Below, piece by piece: positions 7,691 to 15,969 of a stretch of 38,692 nt of DNA (position 1 is its first letter; each line of letters begins with the position of its first letter). The stretch covers positions 1 through 38,692 of the forward strand of contig NZ_RJLQ01000028.1 of assembly GCF_003833015.1 (NCBI RefSeq), read 5' to 3'. This stretch comes from Clostridium sp. E02 (lineage in GTDB: Bacteria; Bacillota; Clostridia; Lachnospirales; Lachnospiraceae). The position numbers were made by a program, and so were the translations under genes. The notes under the pieces are model-generated. The model had not been told where the DNA came from. It was given only the letters and a program-made list of their open reading frames with translations, and searched no databases.

Positions 7691-8350
7691 ATGGCTGAGA
7701 TACATTACTTAATATCGGATGCATCGAAGAAAGTCGATGTAGAATCCCATGTCCTTAGATACTGGGAAGACGAGTTGGAATTAAATATTCCCAGGAACGA
7801 AATGGGACACCGGTATTACACCGAAGCACACATCCGTTTATTCAGACAGATCAAAGAATTAAAAGAAAAGGGATATCAGTTAAAAGCCATTAAGACAGCG
7901 CTGGATAAAGTCATTGGGGACGGTAGTAATCCAGTGGAACCTGATGAATTGTTAGAAGATGAGGTAACGCAAGAGTTAAAAGACGGAGCGCGATCTGCAG
8001 CTGAAAGTGAGACAAGCCTGGAAGTACATAATACGGAGCAAGTTCCCATAGCTCAAGACAAGATGGATCAGTTCCAGGAGATCATGAACCATATCATTGG
8101 ACGAGCTCTAGAGTTAAATAATGAACAATTAAGCCAAGATGTCAGCGGTCTGGTGAACGAAAAGGTCATCAAGGAAATGCAGTATTTGATGAACTTAAAG
8201 GAGGAAAAAGAAGAAGAACGCTACAAACAGTTGGACGAGCTTATGCGAACCTATCAAAAAGATAATAGAGGACGAGCAGAAGCAGCGGCTTCAAAGATTC
8301 CATTCTTTAATCGTAAAAAGAAATTCGGACGAAATGGAAAAAAGCTATAA
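7691..8350 (+). CDS. MerR-family transcriptional regulator
   Basis: Protein of 219 residues. The N-terminal 75 residues form a MerR-type winged helix with VESHVLRYWEDELELNIPRN and GHRYYTEAHIRLFRQIKELK. The remainder is acidic and helical, likely a coiled-coil effector part, and ends in a very basic tail (FNRKKKFGRNGKKL). No cysteine-rich metal site or known ligand domain is seen. AGGAGAGG (7674-7681) sets ATG 7691 as the start; ATG 7655 would add twelve residues ahead of that site. It stands alone, followed by a terminator. The target is unknown. Confidence 0.85.
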   Translation: MAEIHYLISDASKKVDVESHVLRYWEDELELNIPRNEMGHRYYTEAHIRLFRQIKELKEKGYQLKAIKTALDKVIGDGSNPVEPDELLEDEVTQELKDGARSAAESETSLEVHNTEQVPIAQDKMDQFQEIMNHIIGRALELNNEQLSQDVSGLVNEKVIKEMQYLMNLKEEKEEERYKQLDELMRTYQKDNRGRAEAAASKIPFFNRKKKFGRNGKKL

Positions 8351-8396
8351 AATCACACTACTTTCAGATAAATGAGCACAGAATGCTCAGGGTAAG

Positions 8397-8436
8397 ATCC
8401 GCAGCTGCCACTGAAAGTGTAAACTGCGGATTTTTA
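8397..8436 (+). terminator. Terminator after the MerR-type gene
   Basis: ATCCGCAG (8397-8404) pairs with CTGCGGAT (8424-8431), followed by TTTTA. It lies between two convergent genes. Confidence 0.8.
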
Positions 8437-8451
8437 TCTCTCAGTCAATTC

Positions 8452-9159
8452 TCAGCAAGCTTTCACAAATTTCTGAAACAATCGGAATGCCTCTTCATTC
8501 TTTTCCCAAAGATATTCCGGATGCCATTGAACCCCAAGGAAAAAAGGGTAACCGGGCATCTCCAATGCTTCAATCAAATGATCCAAAGAATACGCCGAAG
8601 CAATGAGACCAGGAGCTAAGTTTCTTACGGCTTGATGGTGCATGCTGTTGACTCTCAGTGTACGCATTTTCACAATTTCCTTTAATTGACTTTCATCTTC
8701 TAGAGAAACAGTATGACAGGGAAGATGATAGGAAAATGGCTGGGCATGAGCGATGGGAACAATCTGATCCGTCATAGAAGGGATATCCTGCCAGATCGTT
8801 CCACCTAGAGCGATATTTAAAACCTGGATCCCCCGGCAGATCCCTAGTATGGGTTTGTTCTGTTTCATCACATGAGGAAGCAGTGCCATCTCCATCTGAT
8901 CTCTAGATGCTGATACATTGCCGCAATCAGGGTGGGTTTCTTCTCCAAAGGCAAAGGGGTGAACGTCAGGCCCTCCAGTAAAGAGAAACCCATCTAGTTC
9001 CTTGGCAAGCTGTTCCAAATCCTCCTCAGAGGCATCTAAGGGCATCACAACGGGTAAGGCTCCGGCTGCTTTTAAGGCTCGTAAGTAAGTGGGACGCATT
9101 TTGATATCGTCATTATCCGTATCGTGAGATGGTGTTAAACCAATTAGTGGTTTTCTCAC
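8452..9159 (-). CDS. Gamma-glutamyl-GABA hydrolase family protein (peptidase C26)
   Basis: Class-I glutamine-amidotransferase-like hydrolase of 235 residues, the family of E. coli PuuD, which cleaves gamma-glutamyl amides. The nucleophile elbow is GICRGIQVLN (Cys108) and the His/Glu pair lies in GVQWHPE (His213, Glu215). The N-terminus RKPLIGLTP is typical once GTG 9159 is taken as start; AAAGGA lies about ten bases before it. ATG 9195 is an alternative without a ribosome site. A longer reading would run into the ferredoxin gene. No polyamine genes are adjacent, so the natural substrate is open. Confidence 0.85.
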   Translation of the reverse strand: MRKPLIGLTPSHDTDNDDIKMRPTYLRALKAAGALPVVMPLDASEEDLEQLAKELDGFLFTGGPDVHPFAFGEETHPDCGNVSASRDQMEMALLPHVMKQNKPILGICRGIQVLNIALGGTIWQDIPSMTDQIVPIAHAQPFSYHLPCHTVSLEDESQLKEIVKMRTLRVNSMHHQAVRNLAPGLIASAYSLDHLIEALEMPGYPFFLGVQWHPEYLWEKNEEAFRLFQKFVKAC

Positions 9160-9216
9160 ATCGAAGGAGTCCTTTCTCTTTTCTATATAACTCATTATAT
9201 AGAAAAGAATATCACA

Positions 9217-9246
9217 AAATGCCCCTTCCTTGCGGAAGAGGCATTT
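9217..9246 (-). terminator. Hairpin after the ferredoxin gene
   Basis: An imperfect 13-bp stem (9217-9229 with 9234-9246, one mismatch) with a 4-base loop lies between the ferredoxin stop and the C26 hydrolase start. The minus-strand T tail is poor, so it may be a weak terminator or attenuator. Confidence 0.5.
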
Positions 9247-9260
9247 ATGTATGAAAAGAA

Positions 9261-9431
9261 TTATGCTTCTGAAATTGCTCCTGTTGGGCATACGCCTTCA
9301 CATGCTGCACAATCGATGCAGGTATCAGCGTCAATAACATATTGAGAATCACCCTGGCTGATTGCGCTAACTGGGCATTCGCCTTCGCATGAACCACAAG
9401 ACACACAAGCGTCACTTATAACACGTGCCAT
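9261..9431 (-). CDS. 2[4Fe-4S] ferredoxin
   Basis: A 56-residue clostridial-type ferredoxin, below many ORF length cut-offs. It has two C-x2-C-x2-C-x3-C-P clusters: Cys9, 12, 15, 19 and Cys38, 41, 44, 48. Each cluster is followed by the usual short AI-containing turn (PVSAIS, PTGAIS). It carries low-potential electrons in fermentation, with pyruvate:ferredoxin oxidoreductase and hydrogenase by family knowledge. AAGGAGG lies nine bases before ATG 9431, and a good promoter lies at 9469-9497. The next upstream gene is pflA, so it borders the PFL locus but has its own promoter. Confidence 0.96.
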   Translation of the reverse strand: MARVISDACVSCGSCEGECPVSAISQGDSQYVIDADTCIDCAACEGVCPTGAISEA

Positions 9432-9468
9432 GATAAATTACCTCCTTATATTCTATACATTTTCCTAT

Positions 9469-9497
9469 ATTCTATACTATTAATAAAAATTATTCAA
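9469..9497 (-). promoter_or_regulatory. Predicted promoter of the ferredoxin gene
   Basis: Minus-strand TTGAAT (9497-9492), 17-base spacer, then TAGAAT (9474-9469). The sequence TATATTCTATAC occurs twice about 20 bases apart here (near 9447 and 9467), giving a second possible -10. Confidence 0.6.
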
Positions 9498-9513
9498 GTA
9501 GAAAATGGTGCAT

Positions 9514-10293
9514 TTAATGTTTAATTTTAGGAGCAATTTCAGATTGTGCCTCGGCACGAACATCTAAGATCCCTCTTAATATTATTTTTTTCGCAGCAAT
9601 CGCATCTTCTTTTGACATGGGAGGTACGCCTTTTAGCGGATAATCGAGACCAAGACTTTCGTATTTGACCGTTCCCATATCATGATAGGGCAATACGTCT
9701 AACGCTTTTACATTGCTCAAACTACCGATAAACCGTCCCAGACGGTATAGATCTTTCTCATCATCTGTAATGTGAGGAACCACTACGTGACGGATCCACA
9801 CAGGAATTTCCTGTTCGCTTAGATATTTGGCAAAATCAAGAATATCTGTATTGGTATGACCGGTAAGCGGCTTGTGCTTTAAGGCATCAATTTGTTTGAT
9901 ATCAAGCATCACAAGACTGGTTGACACAAGAAGCCGGTCAATTTGTTTTCGGTATTCCGGATTGTTTCGGCGAAAGGTCACGCCTGAGGTATCAAGACAG
10001 GTATGAATTCCTTTTTTTCTGGCAGCTTCAAATAGTTCCGTTAAAAATGAGAGCTGTAGCAGTGGTTCTCCCCCTGTAGCAGTAATCCCGCCGCCCCGGT
10101 AAAAATTCCGGGACGACTCATATTTATTTAAGATTTCATCAACGGTCATCTCCATGCCGCCAGCCGTCTCCCAGGTATCTGGGTTATGGCAATACTGGCA
10201 ACGCATGGGACAGCCCTGGAAAAACACTACCATACGGACACCTGGGCCATCTACGGTGCCAAAACTTTCAATGGAATGGATACGTCCTGTCAT
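9514..10293 (-). CDS. pflA: Pyruvate formate-lyase activating enzyme
   Basis: Radical SAM activase of 259 residues that installs the glycyl radical on pyruvate formate-lyase. The N-terminus MTGRIHSIESFGTVDGPGVR is characteristic. The iron-sulfur motif is C-x3-C-x2-C in GCPMRCQYCHNPDTW (Cys28, 32, 35), and the glycine-rich TATGGEPLLQ follows. AAGG precedes the ATG. It is the last gene of the minus-strand pfl operon, 23 bases after the glycyl-radical protein gene, which is its expected substrate. Confidence 0.96.
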   Translation of the reverse strand: MTGRIHSIESFGTVDGPGVRMVVFFQGCPMRCQYCHNPDTWETAGGMEMTVDEILNKYESSRNFYRGGGITATGGEPLLQLSFLTELFEAARKKGIHTCLDTSGVTFRRNNPEYRKQIDRLLVSTSLVMLDIKQIDALKHKPLTGHTNTDILDFAKYLSEQEIPVWIRHVVVPHITDDEKDLYRLGRFIGSLSNVKALDVLPYHDMGTVKYESLGLDYPLKGVPPMSKEDAIAAKKIILRGILDVRAEAQSEIAPKIKH

Positions 10294-10316
10294 GAAAATC
10301 GCCTTCTTTTTTGTTA

Positions 10317-10562
10317 TTATATATTGCTGTGGAACGTACGGGAGATTACTTCGTCCTGCTGTTCCTTGGATAGTTTAATAAAATTCACGGCATAACCGGA
10401 TACCCGAATCGTAAGCTGTGGATAATTCTCCGGATGATTTTGTGCATCTAATAATGTGTCACGGGTGAATACGTTTACGTTTAAGTGATGGCCGCCTTCT
10501 TCTACATAGCCATCCAATAAATTCACTAAATTGTTAATTTGAGCTGTACTGATATTTGCCAT
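10317..10562 (-). CDS. Separate glycyl-radical domain protein of a split pyruvate formate-lyase (GrcA-like)
   Basis: An 81-residue protein matching the C-terminal domain of normal [19 protein letters not shown], then [15 protein letters not shown] with radical Gly56, and the end [12 protein letters not shown]. In E. coli the same domain ends full-length PflB and also exists as the spare part GrcA (YfiD), which restores oxygen-cleaved PFL. Here the large subunit at 10859-12919 stops before this domain, so this protein should be essential for activity rather than a spare. AAGGAGG lies nine bases before the ATG. The preceding gene encodes a degenerate copy. The identity is clear; the obligatory role is inference. 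Confidence 0.92.
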   Translation of the reverse strand: MANISTAQINNLVNLLDGYVEEGGHHLNVNVFTRDTLLDAQNHPENYPQLTIRVSGYAVNFIKLSKEQQDEVISRTFHSNI

Positions 10563-10609
10563 TGTTATTTCCTCCTTATTGGTATAAAGCGTTCGAAAGC
10601 TTCTTTCAG

Positions 10610-10846
10610 TTACAGTTCCTCTTCATCCCGATCCATACCCTTAAAAAGGGTAGGAACGCGGCAGGCGACGTTGCCATCTGCACAGTCTGAGGAACTTGTT
10701 ACCGTTACTTTTTTTTCCATAGTCTGTTGGGCATTAATGGTACCGTCATCGGACACCTGAATGTTCATGTGTCCGCCGTTATCCGACATAAAAGAGTCAA
10801 GCATCGAGACGATATCATTGATTTGTTTTTCATTGGGATCTGTCAT
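10610..10846 (-). CDS. Degenerate glycyl-radical-domain paralogue, 78 residues
   Basis: The first 35 residues ([20 protein letters not shown], then GHMNIQV) align with the start of the neighbouring glycyl-radical protein ([25 protein letters not shown]). The rest diverges: RVSGY and the radical glycine are missing. In their place is a polar tail with Cys55 and Cys62 and an acidic end (DRDEEEL). AAGGAGTG overlapping the pfl large-subunit stop points to ATG 10846; GTG 10855 is unlikely. It lies between the catalytic and radical genes, so it is probably made in step with them. It could hold or protect the radical site, regulate assembly or respond to redox. No function is established. Confidence 0.8.
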   Translation of the reverse strand: MTDPNEKQINDIVSMLDSFMSDNGGHMNIQVSDDGTINAQQTMEKKVTVTSSSDCADGNVACRVPTLFKGMDRDEEEL

Positions 10847-10858
10847 AGCACTCACTCC

Positions 10859-12919
10859 TTACTTCTGGTCATCCCTAAGAGCTGTTTCTAAGTCTACCTC
10901 TAAATCACCGGCAAAGATCTGATCTTCTTTTCCAAGAGCTCCAGGAACGATGGAGAAGGTATTCGAAATTCCATCCTGTGCATCCTTAAATGGAAGTTTG
11001 GCAACGGATGCCAGAGAAGAGACAGCTCCGTTTGTATCTCTGCGGTGCATTGGATTCGCACCTGGTGCAAAAGCCTCTCCCTTTTTCCTTCCATCAGGAG
11101 TAGCTCCTGTGTTCTTACCATATACGACATTAGATGTAATTGTCAAGATAGAAGTGGTAGGAATTCCTCCACGGTAGGTGTGGTTTGCCTTCACGTAGTT
11201 CATGAAAGTATGAACCAAATTGTTCGCAATCTCATCCACCCGGTCATCGTTGTTTCCGTATTTGGGGAAATCTCCCTCTATCTCATAATCAACGACAACA
11301 CCATCTTCATCACGGATTGCTTTGACCTTCGCATATTTGATGGCAGATAAAGAATCAGCCACAACAGAAAGTCCAGCGATACCGGTTGCAAACCAACGGG
11401 TTACTTTTTTATCATGAAGAGCCATCTGTATGCGCTCATAACTGTATTTATCATGCATGTAATGAATGATGTTTAAAGCATTTACATAGACATTAGCAAG
11501 CCATTCCATCATATCCTTATAGGCATCCATAACTTCATCATAGTTTAAATACTCAGAAGTGAGGGGACGGTACTTAGGTCCAACCTGCTGCTTGGTAACC
11601 TCATCCACACCACCGTTGATGGCATATAAGAGGCATTTTGCTAAGTTGGCACGAGCTCCGAAAAATTGCATCTCTTTTCCCACACGCATGGAAGACACGC
11701 AGCAGGCGATGGCATAATCATCTCCGTGAGTAACCCGCATTAGATCATCGTTCTCATATTGAACAGAGGAAGACTCAATGGAGGTCTTTGCACAGAAACG
11801 CTTGAAGTTTTCCGGCAGGTTTTTCGACCAGAGTACGGTTAAGTTTGGTTCTGGTGCAGTTCCTAAGTTTTTAAGTGTATGCAGATAACGGTAGGACATC
11901 TTCGTTACCAGATGACGTCCGTCGATTCCGACACCACCGATGGATTCCGTTACCCAAGTAGGATCTCCAGAGAAAAGCTCGTTGTATTCTGGAGTACGTG
12001 CAAATTTAACCAAACGAAGCTTCATAACGAAGTGATCCACAAATTCCTGAACCTCTTCTTCGGTATAGGTTCCATTCTCTAAATCTCTCTGTGCATAGAT
12101 ATCGATAAATGTAGAAGTCCGTCCTAAAGACATAGCAGCACCATTTTGTTCCTTCACTGCTGCCAGATAGGAAAGATAAGTCCACTGTATGGCTTCTTTT
12201 ACATCAGCAGCTGGTTTGGAAAGATCAAATCCGTAGATGTCTCCTAATTTCTTTAACTCTTTTAATGCACGAATCTGTTCGGACAGTTCTTCTCTTTCTC
12301 GAATGATGTCTGAGTACATAGTGGTACGGGTGGTTGTCTTTTGCTCTTGCTTATCCTCAATCAGACGGTCGATTCCGTATAAAGCGACACGACGGTAATC
12401 CCCAATGATTCTACCACGTCCATAAGCATCTGGAAGACCGGTTATAATATGATTGGAACGGCAGTCACGCATTTCTGGAGTATAAGCATCAAAAACACCT
12501 GCATTATGTGTTTTTCTGTGTATGGAGAAAAATTCTTTTACTTCAGAATCAAGAGTATATCCGTTATCCGCACAGGATTTTTCTGCCATTCGGATTCCGC
12601 CATAAGGCTGTAAAGAACGTTTAAATGGTTTATCGGTCTGGAAACCTACAATCTTCTCTTTCTCTTTGGTTAAGTATCCAGGACCATGGGAGGTGATGGT
12701 AGAGATGATCTTGGTATCCATATCCAGAACTCCGCCTGCTTCACGTTCTTTCTTACCTAATTCCATTACCTGTTTCCATAATTCTTCTGTTTCCTTGGTT
12801 GGGCCGACAAGGAAACTCTCATCTCCGTCGTATGGATTGTAGTTTTTCTGTATAAAATCTCTAACATTAACTTCCTTTACCCAAGTGCCACTGTGAAATG
12901 CGTTCCATTCTGGTCTCAT
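10859..12919 (-). CDS. pflB: Pyruvate formate-lyase catalytic chain lacking the glycyl-radical domain
   Basis: A 686-residue PFL converting pyruvate and CoA to formate and acetyl-CoA. The active-site cysteine pair lies in [19 protein letters not shown] (Cys406-Cys407). Other family stretches include [20 protein letters not shown] and [21 protein letters not shown]. coli PFL has about 760 residues; this one ends soon after [12 protein letters not shown], just where the glycyl-radical domain would start. The stop is not followed in any frame by that domain, which instead has its own gene at 10317-10562. GGAGG lies nine bases before ATG 12919, and a strong promoter lies at 13013-13042. The split looks designed, with ribosome sites for each part, rather than a frameshift. 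Confidence 0.93.
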   Translation of the reverse strand: MRPEWNAFHSGTWVKEVNVRDFIQKNYNPYDGDESFLVGPTKETEELWKQVMELGKKEREAGGVLDMDTKIISTITSHGPGYLTKEKEKIVGFQTDKPFKRSLQPYGGIRMAEKSCADNGYTLDSEVKEFFSIHRKTHNAGVFDAYTPEMRDCRSNHIITGLPDAYGRGRIIGDYRRVALYGIDRLIEDKQEQKTTTRTTMYSDIIREREELSEQIRALKELKKLGDIYGFDLSKPAADVKEAIQWTYLSYLAAVKEQNGAAMSLGRTSTFIDIYAQRDLENGTYTEEEVQEFVDHFVMKLRLVKFARTPEYNELFSGDPTWVTESIGGVGIDGRHLVTKMSYRYLHTLKNLGTAPEPNLTVLWSKNLPENFKRFCAKTSIESSSVQYENDDLMRVTHGDDYAIACCVSSMRVGKEMQFFGARANLAKCLLYAINGGVDEVTKQQVGPKYRPLTSEYLNYDEVMDAYKDMMEWLANVYVNALNIIHYMHDKYSYERIQMALHDKKVTRWFATGIAGLSVVADSLSAIKYAKVKAIRDEDGVVVDYEIEGDFPKYGNNDDRVDEIANNLVHTFMNYVKANHTYRGGIPTTSILTITSNVVYGKNTGATPDGRKKGEAFAPGANPMHRRDTNGAVSSLASVAKLPFKDAQDGISNTFSIVPGALGKEDQIFAGDLEVDLETALRDDQK

Positions 12920-12976
12920 GCGCTTGTACCTCCATAAAATTGTTCTATATTAGTTGTAATTATAAATAAATGCCAT

Positions 12977-13003
12977 CAAAGATTATAATTCCTACAATCT
13001 TTG
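12977..13003. promoter_or_regulatory. Dyad in the pfl leader
   Basis: CAAAGATT (12977-12984) and AATCTTTG (12996-13003) form an 8-bp inverted repeat just downstream of the predicted pfl start site. It may be an operator or a leader hairpin. It does not fit the Rex consensus. Confidence 0.4.
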
Positions 13004-13012
13004 TATGAATAC

Positions 13013-13042
13013 ATTATATATGAATACTGTATACAATGTCAA
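13013..13042 (-). promoter_or_regulatory. Strong predicted promoter of the pfl operon
   Basis: On the minus strand a perfect TTGACA (13042-13037), an 18-base spacer and a perfect TATAAT (13018-13013). The leader to pflB would be about 87 bases. The direct repeat ATGAATAC (13005-13012 and 13020-13027, plus-strand reading) brackets the -10 box. Confidence 0.75.
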
Positions 13043-13098
13043 TAGTACTTATTGAGAAATTTTTCTTTTAAGCGCTTTTGGAAATCTGGATTTAACCC

Positions 13099-13127
13099 TT
13101 GCCATTTGAAAAGAAAAGTATTATATT
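13099..13127 (+). promoter_or_regulatory. Predicted promoter of the DUF1858 gene
   Basis: TTGCCA (13099-13104), 17 bases, then TATATT (13122-13127). It is divergent from the pfl promoter. Confidence 0.6.
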
Positions 13128-13166
13128 ATAAAGACAGTATGTACATTTTTTAAGGAGGAATACAAG

Positions 13167-13367
13167 ATGCAGATTGATAAAGAGATGTTAATTGGTGCAC
13201 TGCTTGAGATGGATGAAAACATTCCGCCGATGTTAATGCGTGCAGGTATGCATTGTCTTGGCTGCCCAGCGTCCCAGGGAGAGTCATTAGAGGAAGCTTG
13301 TCAGGTTCATGGAATTGATTGCGAGGTTCTGGTTTCCCAGATTAATGAAGTCTTAGCAGACAGATAG
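13167..13367 (+). CDS. DUF1858 redox-disulfide domain protein
   Basis: A 66-residue protein of the family associated with hybrid-cluster proteins: MQIDKEMLIGALLEMDENIP, then GMHCLGCPASQGESLEEAC. The C-x2-C (Cys30, Cys33) is the conserved pair thought to form a redox disulfide; Cys45 and Cys52 add two more. AAGGAGG precedes the ATG. It is a single gene with its own promoter and terminator, divergent from the PFL operon. Its partner in this cell is unknown; proximity to PFL could reflect anaerobic redox control, which is inference. Confidence 0.85.
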   Translation: MQIDKEMLIGALLEMDENIPPMLMRAGMHCLGCPASQGESLEEACQVHGIDCEVLVSQINEVLADR

Positions 13368-13375
13368 AATATGTT

Positions 13376-13412
13376 ACAGGAGGAGGTCTTAGGGATCTGC
13401 CTCCTGTTTTTT
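13376..13412 (+). terminator. Terminator after the DUF1858 gene
   Basis: ACAGGAGG (13376-13383) pairs with CCTCCTGT (13400-13407), followed by a T run. It lies against the stop of the convergent AraC-type gene. Confidence 0.88.
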
Positions 13413-14279
13413 CTATTTGTTATCTTCTCTGTAGTGTCTGGGACTCACCCCATATTCCTGTTTGAAAATTTTTGAAAATGTCAGTGGATTGTCATATCCG
13501 ATACTGGCTGCAATGTCCTGGATGGATCGCATAGAAGAAGCTAGAGTTTCGGCTGCAAGGCTTAACCTGTATTTTAATAGGTATTCCTGTGGGGAAACCT
13601 GTAGCTTCTTTTTAAAAATGGATGTTAAGTAAGATCGGTTGATTCCGATGTAATCTGCGATGTCTTGTACCTTTATACTCTGATAATTTAACTTAATATA
13701 TTGAAGGGCATAATCCACATAGGTATCAATGGAGTAATCATATTGTTTTTTTCTACTGTCTTTCATGCTGCTTTGCACATCTATTAATGTCGATAGGATC
13801 TCATATAAATATCCCACTCGTTTTATTTCGTTGGCATAAGTCAACTGATTGGTATCTAGTATTTTTTGAATCATAGGAAGATAACATCGGTTTGGTATCT
13901 GTGAATGACCGGTACAGGTAAAATCAGAAAATTCGGCATAGCGTAGATACGTTTCTGCCATGGCACCATCAAAGGTAATCCACATATATTCCCATGGGTC
14001 TTTCTCATCTGCATAATATTCTACTGGTTTATCTTTTGGGATCAGAAAGATATCATCCGTCTTTAGTTGATACTGATTCCCTCCAGTCTTTAATACGCCC
14101 TTGCCTGATAATACAAAATGGAGATGATATTCATTGGGGATTTTATGGTTGTAGGTATATCCTGGGGGGCACTGCTGAATGCCACAGTGAACCAAATATA
14201 AATCATTGGTTTGGCGCCGGATATTTCTCAAGCAACGGAACCCGGCTACATTTTTATAGGTTGTCTGTTTTTCGCTCAA
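13413..14279 (-). CDS. AraC-family regulator, probably of the alpha-galactoside operon
   Basis: Protein of 288 residues. The N-terminal cupin-like sugar-binding domain includes YHLHFVLSGKGVLKTGGNQY. The C-terminal double helix-turn-helix includes VQDIADYIGINRSYLTSIFK and the family signature IAASIGYDNPLTFSKIFKQE. The only fitting start is TTG 14279, nine bases after AAGGGGG; no ATG occurs in frame nearby. It is transcribed divergently from the binding-protein gene of the alpha-galactoside operon, the layout of RafR/MsmR activators. Its role as activator of that operon is inferred from position. Confidence 0.88.
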   Translation of the reverse strand: MSEKQTTYKNVAGFRCLRNIRRQTNDLYLVHCGIQQCPPGYTYNHKIPNEYHLHFVLSGKGVLKTGGNQYQLKTDDIFLIPKDKPVEYYADEKDPWEYMWITFDGAMAETYLRYAEFSDFTCTGHSQIPNRCYLPMIQKILDTNQLTYANEIKRVGYLYEILSTLIDVQSSMKDSRKKQYDYSIDTYVDYALQYIKLNYQSIKVQDIADYIGINRSYLTSIFKKKLQVSPQEYLLKYRLSLAAETLASSMRSIQDIAASIGYDNPLTFSKIFKQEYGVSPRHYREDNK

Positions 14280-14582
14280 AAAAATGCCCCCTTCTATTTG
14301 CCGAATGAACGAGAATCGGATCGTTTCTTCTGGAAGCTTATTTCATTCTATTATACAGGAAATGATCATACCTTGCAAATTATATTTTTCAAAATGATCC
14401 AAGTATGGGTATCTTGCTTTATTGGCAATAAATACAACAAAAGTCTATATAAGAATCACATTAAACTATGTAAATTACATAAAAAAAGTTATATAATTGG
14501 TACGAAAAACAACAAAAGATACAAAAATTAAAATGAAAAAAAAGTTGTTTATGAAACGTGTCTCATGAAAGGGGAGGAAATT
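14280..14582 (+). promoter_or_regulatory. Divergent regulatory region of araC-type gene and alpha-galactoside operon
   Basis: About 300 AT-rich bases without a gene. TATAAT at 14492-14497 has only a poor -35 (TGTAAA at 14469), as expected for an activator-dependent promoter. The decamer ACAACAAAAG occurs at 14434-14443 and 14509-14518, 75 bases apart, and could be regulator half-sites. AAAGGGGAGG at 14567-14576 is the ribosome site of the first gene. Confidence 0.5.
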
Positions 14583-15914
14583 ATGAAGCGTAAATGGGGA
14601 TTAACCGCAGTCATAGCAGCAGTCGTTTCAATTGCAGTTATGGGGTGCCAGGGCAAACAGGCGGGCGCAGATTCAACAACAGCAAACCTAGAAACCAGTC
14701 AAAGTCAGGAACAGTCAGAAGTGAATGGAGGATCATCAAAAACGCTTACGGTTGCGATCTGGGATAAGAACCAGGAACCGGGTCTTACTAAGATTATGGA
14801 AGATTTTACGAAAGAAACGGGGATTCAGACTCAGATTGAGGTAACACCTTGGGAGCAATACTGGACCATGCTGGAAGCGGGAGCAACAGGGGGGTCACTT
14901 CCAGATGTATTTTGGATGCATTCCAACGAGATTGCCAGATATTCAGAATATGAGATGTTAATGGATTTAACGGACCGGATTAAGGCAAGCGATAAGCTTG
15001 ACATGGATAAATTCCCAAAAGATATTGTGAATATTTACAACTGGCAGGGGACCAAACAGTATGCCGTGCCAAAGGACATTGATACCATTGCTCTTTGGTA
15101 TAACAAGACGATGTTTGATGAAGCCGGAATTTCCTATCCAGACAAAGACTGGACTTGGGATGATTTTGCAGAAGCAGCCAAGAAACTCACAAAGCCCGAT
15201 GGAAGCCAGTATGGTTTCGCTCAGAAACCGACCAATGATCAGGCAGGCTGGTGCAACATTGTCTATGATATGGGGGGATATGTGATTAGTGAGGACAAAA
15301 AGTCCTCTGGATTTAGTCAGGAAGGAACCATAAAAGGATTGACATTTTTGACAGATCTAATGAAAGAAGGATACGCACCGCCGTATGAAGTGGTTGCAGA
15401 AAACTCGGAAGAAGCACTTTTTGAGGCAGGTAAGGTTGGGATGATTACACAGGGATCTTGGACTCTATCTGAACTTTGTAACAATGATTATGTAAAAGCC
15501 AATTGTGATCTTGCCGTACTTCCAAAGGATGCAAAGTCAGGAAGAAGAGCTTCCATCTATAATGGACTTGGCTGGGCGGCCTCTGCAAATACAGACATGC
15601 CAGAAGAAGCATGGAAATTAATCGAATATATGGGATCAAAAGAGGTACAAAAAAAGCAGTCTGATCTTGGAATTGTAATCTCTGCATATGAAGGAACCAC
15701 GGAAAACTGGATTAAAGCATACCCAGATTTTAATTTACAGGCTTATCTGGATATGATGGATGATTTGGTGATTCGTCCCTATTCAAAGTCTACCGTAGCC
15801 TGGACCAACATGATACACGAAAAGCTGATTGATGCGTGGAATGGAACCAAACCAGTAAAAGAAGTTTGCCAGGAGATTGATCAGGAGATGAATGCCATGC
15901 TTCAAGAAGAATAA
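14583..15914 (+). CDS. ABC transporter sugar-binding lipoprotein
   Basis: Family-1 extracellular solute-binding protein of 443 residues. A basic start and hydrophobic signal end in the lipobox AVMGC, with Cys22 as the lipidated residue. A Ser/Thr/Gln-rich linker follows, then the binding-protein fold (TVAIWDKNQEPGLTKIMEDF; PDVFWMHSNEIARYSE). ATG 14583 has AAAGGGGAGG seven bases upstream; the in-frame ATG 14565 lies on that site. It heads an operon with two permeases and alpha-galactosidase, so raffinose, melibiose or related alpha-galactosides are the likely cargo. Confidence 0.93.
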   Translation: MKRKWGLTAVIAAVVSIAVMGCQGKQAGADSTTANLETSQSQEQSEVNGGSSKTLTVAIWDKNQEPGLTKIMEDFTKETGIQTQIEVTPWEQYWTMLEAGATGGSLPDVFWMHSNEIARYSEYEMLMDLTDRIKASDKLDMDKFPKDIVNIYNWQGTKQYAVPKDIDTIALWYNKTMFDEAGISYPDKDWTWDDFAEAAKKLTKPDGSQYGFAQKPTNDQAGWCNIVYDMGGYVISEDKKSSGFSQEGTIKGLTFLTDLMKEGYAPPYEVVAENSEEALFEAGKVGMITQGSWTLSELCNNDYVKANCDLAVLPKDAKSGRRASIYNGLGWAASANTDMPEEAWKLIEYMGSKEVQKKQSDLGIVISAYEGTTENWIKAYPDFNLQAYLDMMDDLVIRPYSKSTVAWTNMIHEKLIDAWNGTKPVKEVCQEIDQEMNAMLQEE

Positions 15915-15920
15915 AAGGTT

Positions 15921-15949
15921 GGGAGGCACTTAATCTGGCCTCCCTTTTT
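15921..15949 (+). terminator. Hairpin between binding protein and permease genes
   Basis: GGGAGGC (15921-15927) pairs with GCCTCCC (15938-15944), followed by five T. As a partial terminator it would let the binding protein be made in excess over the permeases, which is common in ABC operons. Confidence 0.75.
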
Positions 15950-15969
15950 AAGGAATATGGAGGGACTTA

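Noticed and set aside
9196-9291. Longer N-terminus for the C26 hydrolase
   Set aside because: It would overlap the clear ferredoxin gene and precedes the usual family start.
9261-12919. Frameshifted single PFL gene
   Set aside because: The large chain and the glycyl-radical protein each have intact ends and ribosome sites, with another gene between them, so a simple frameshift does not explain the split.
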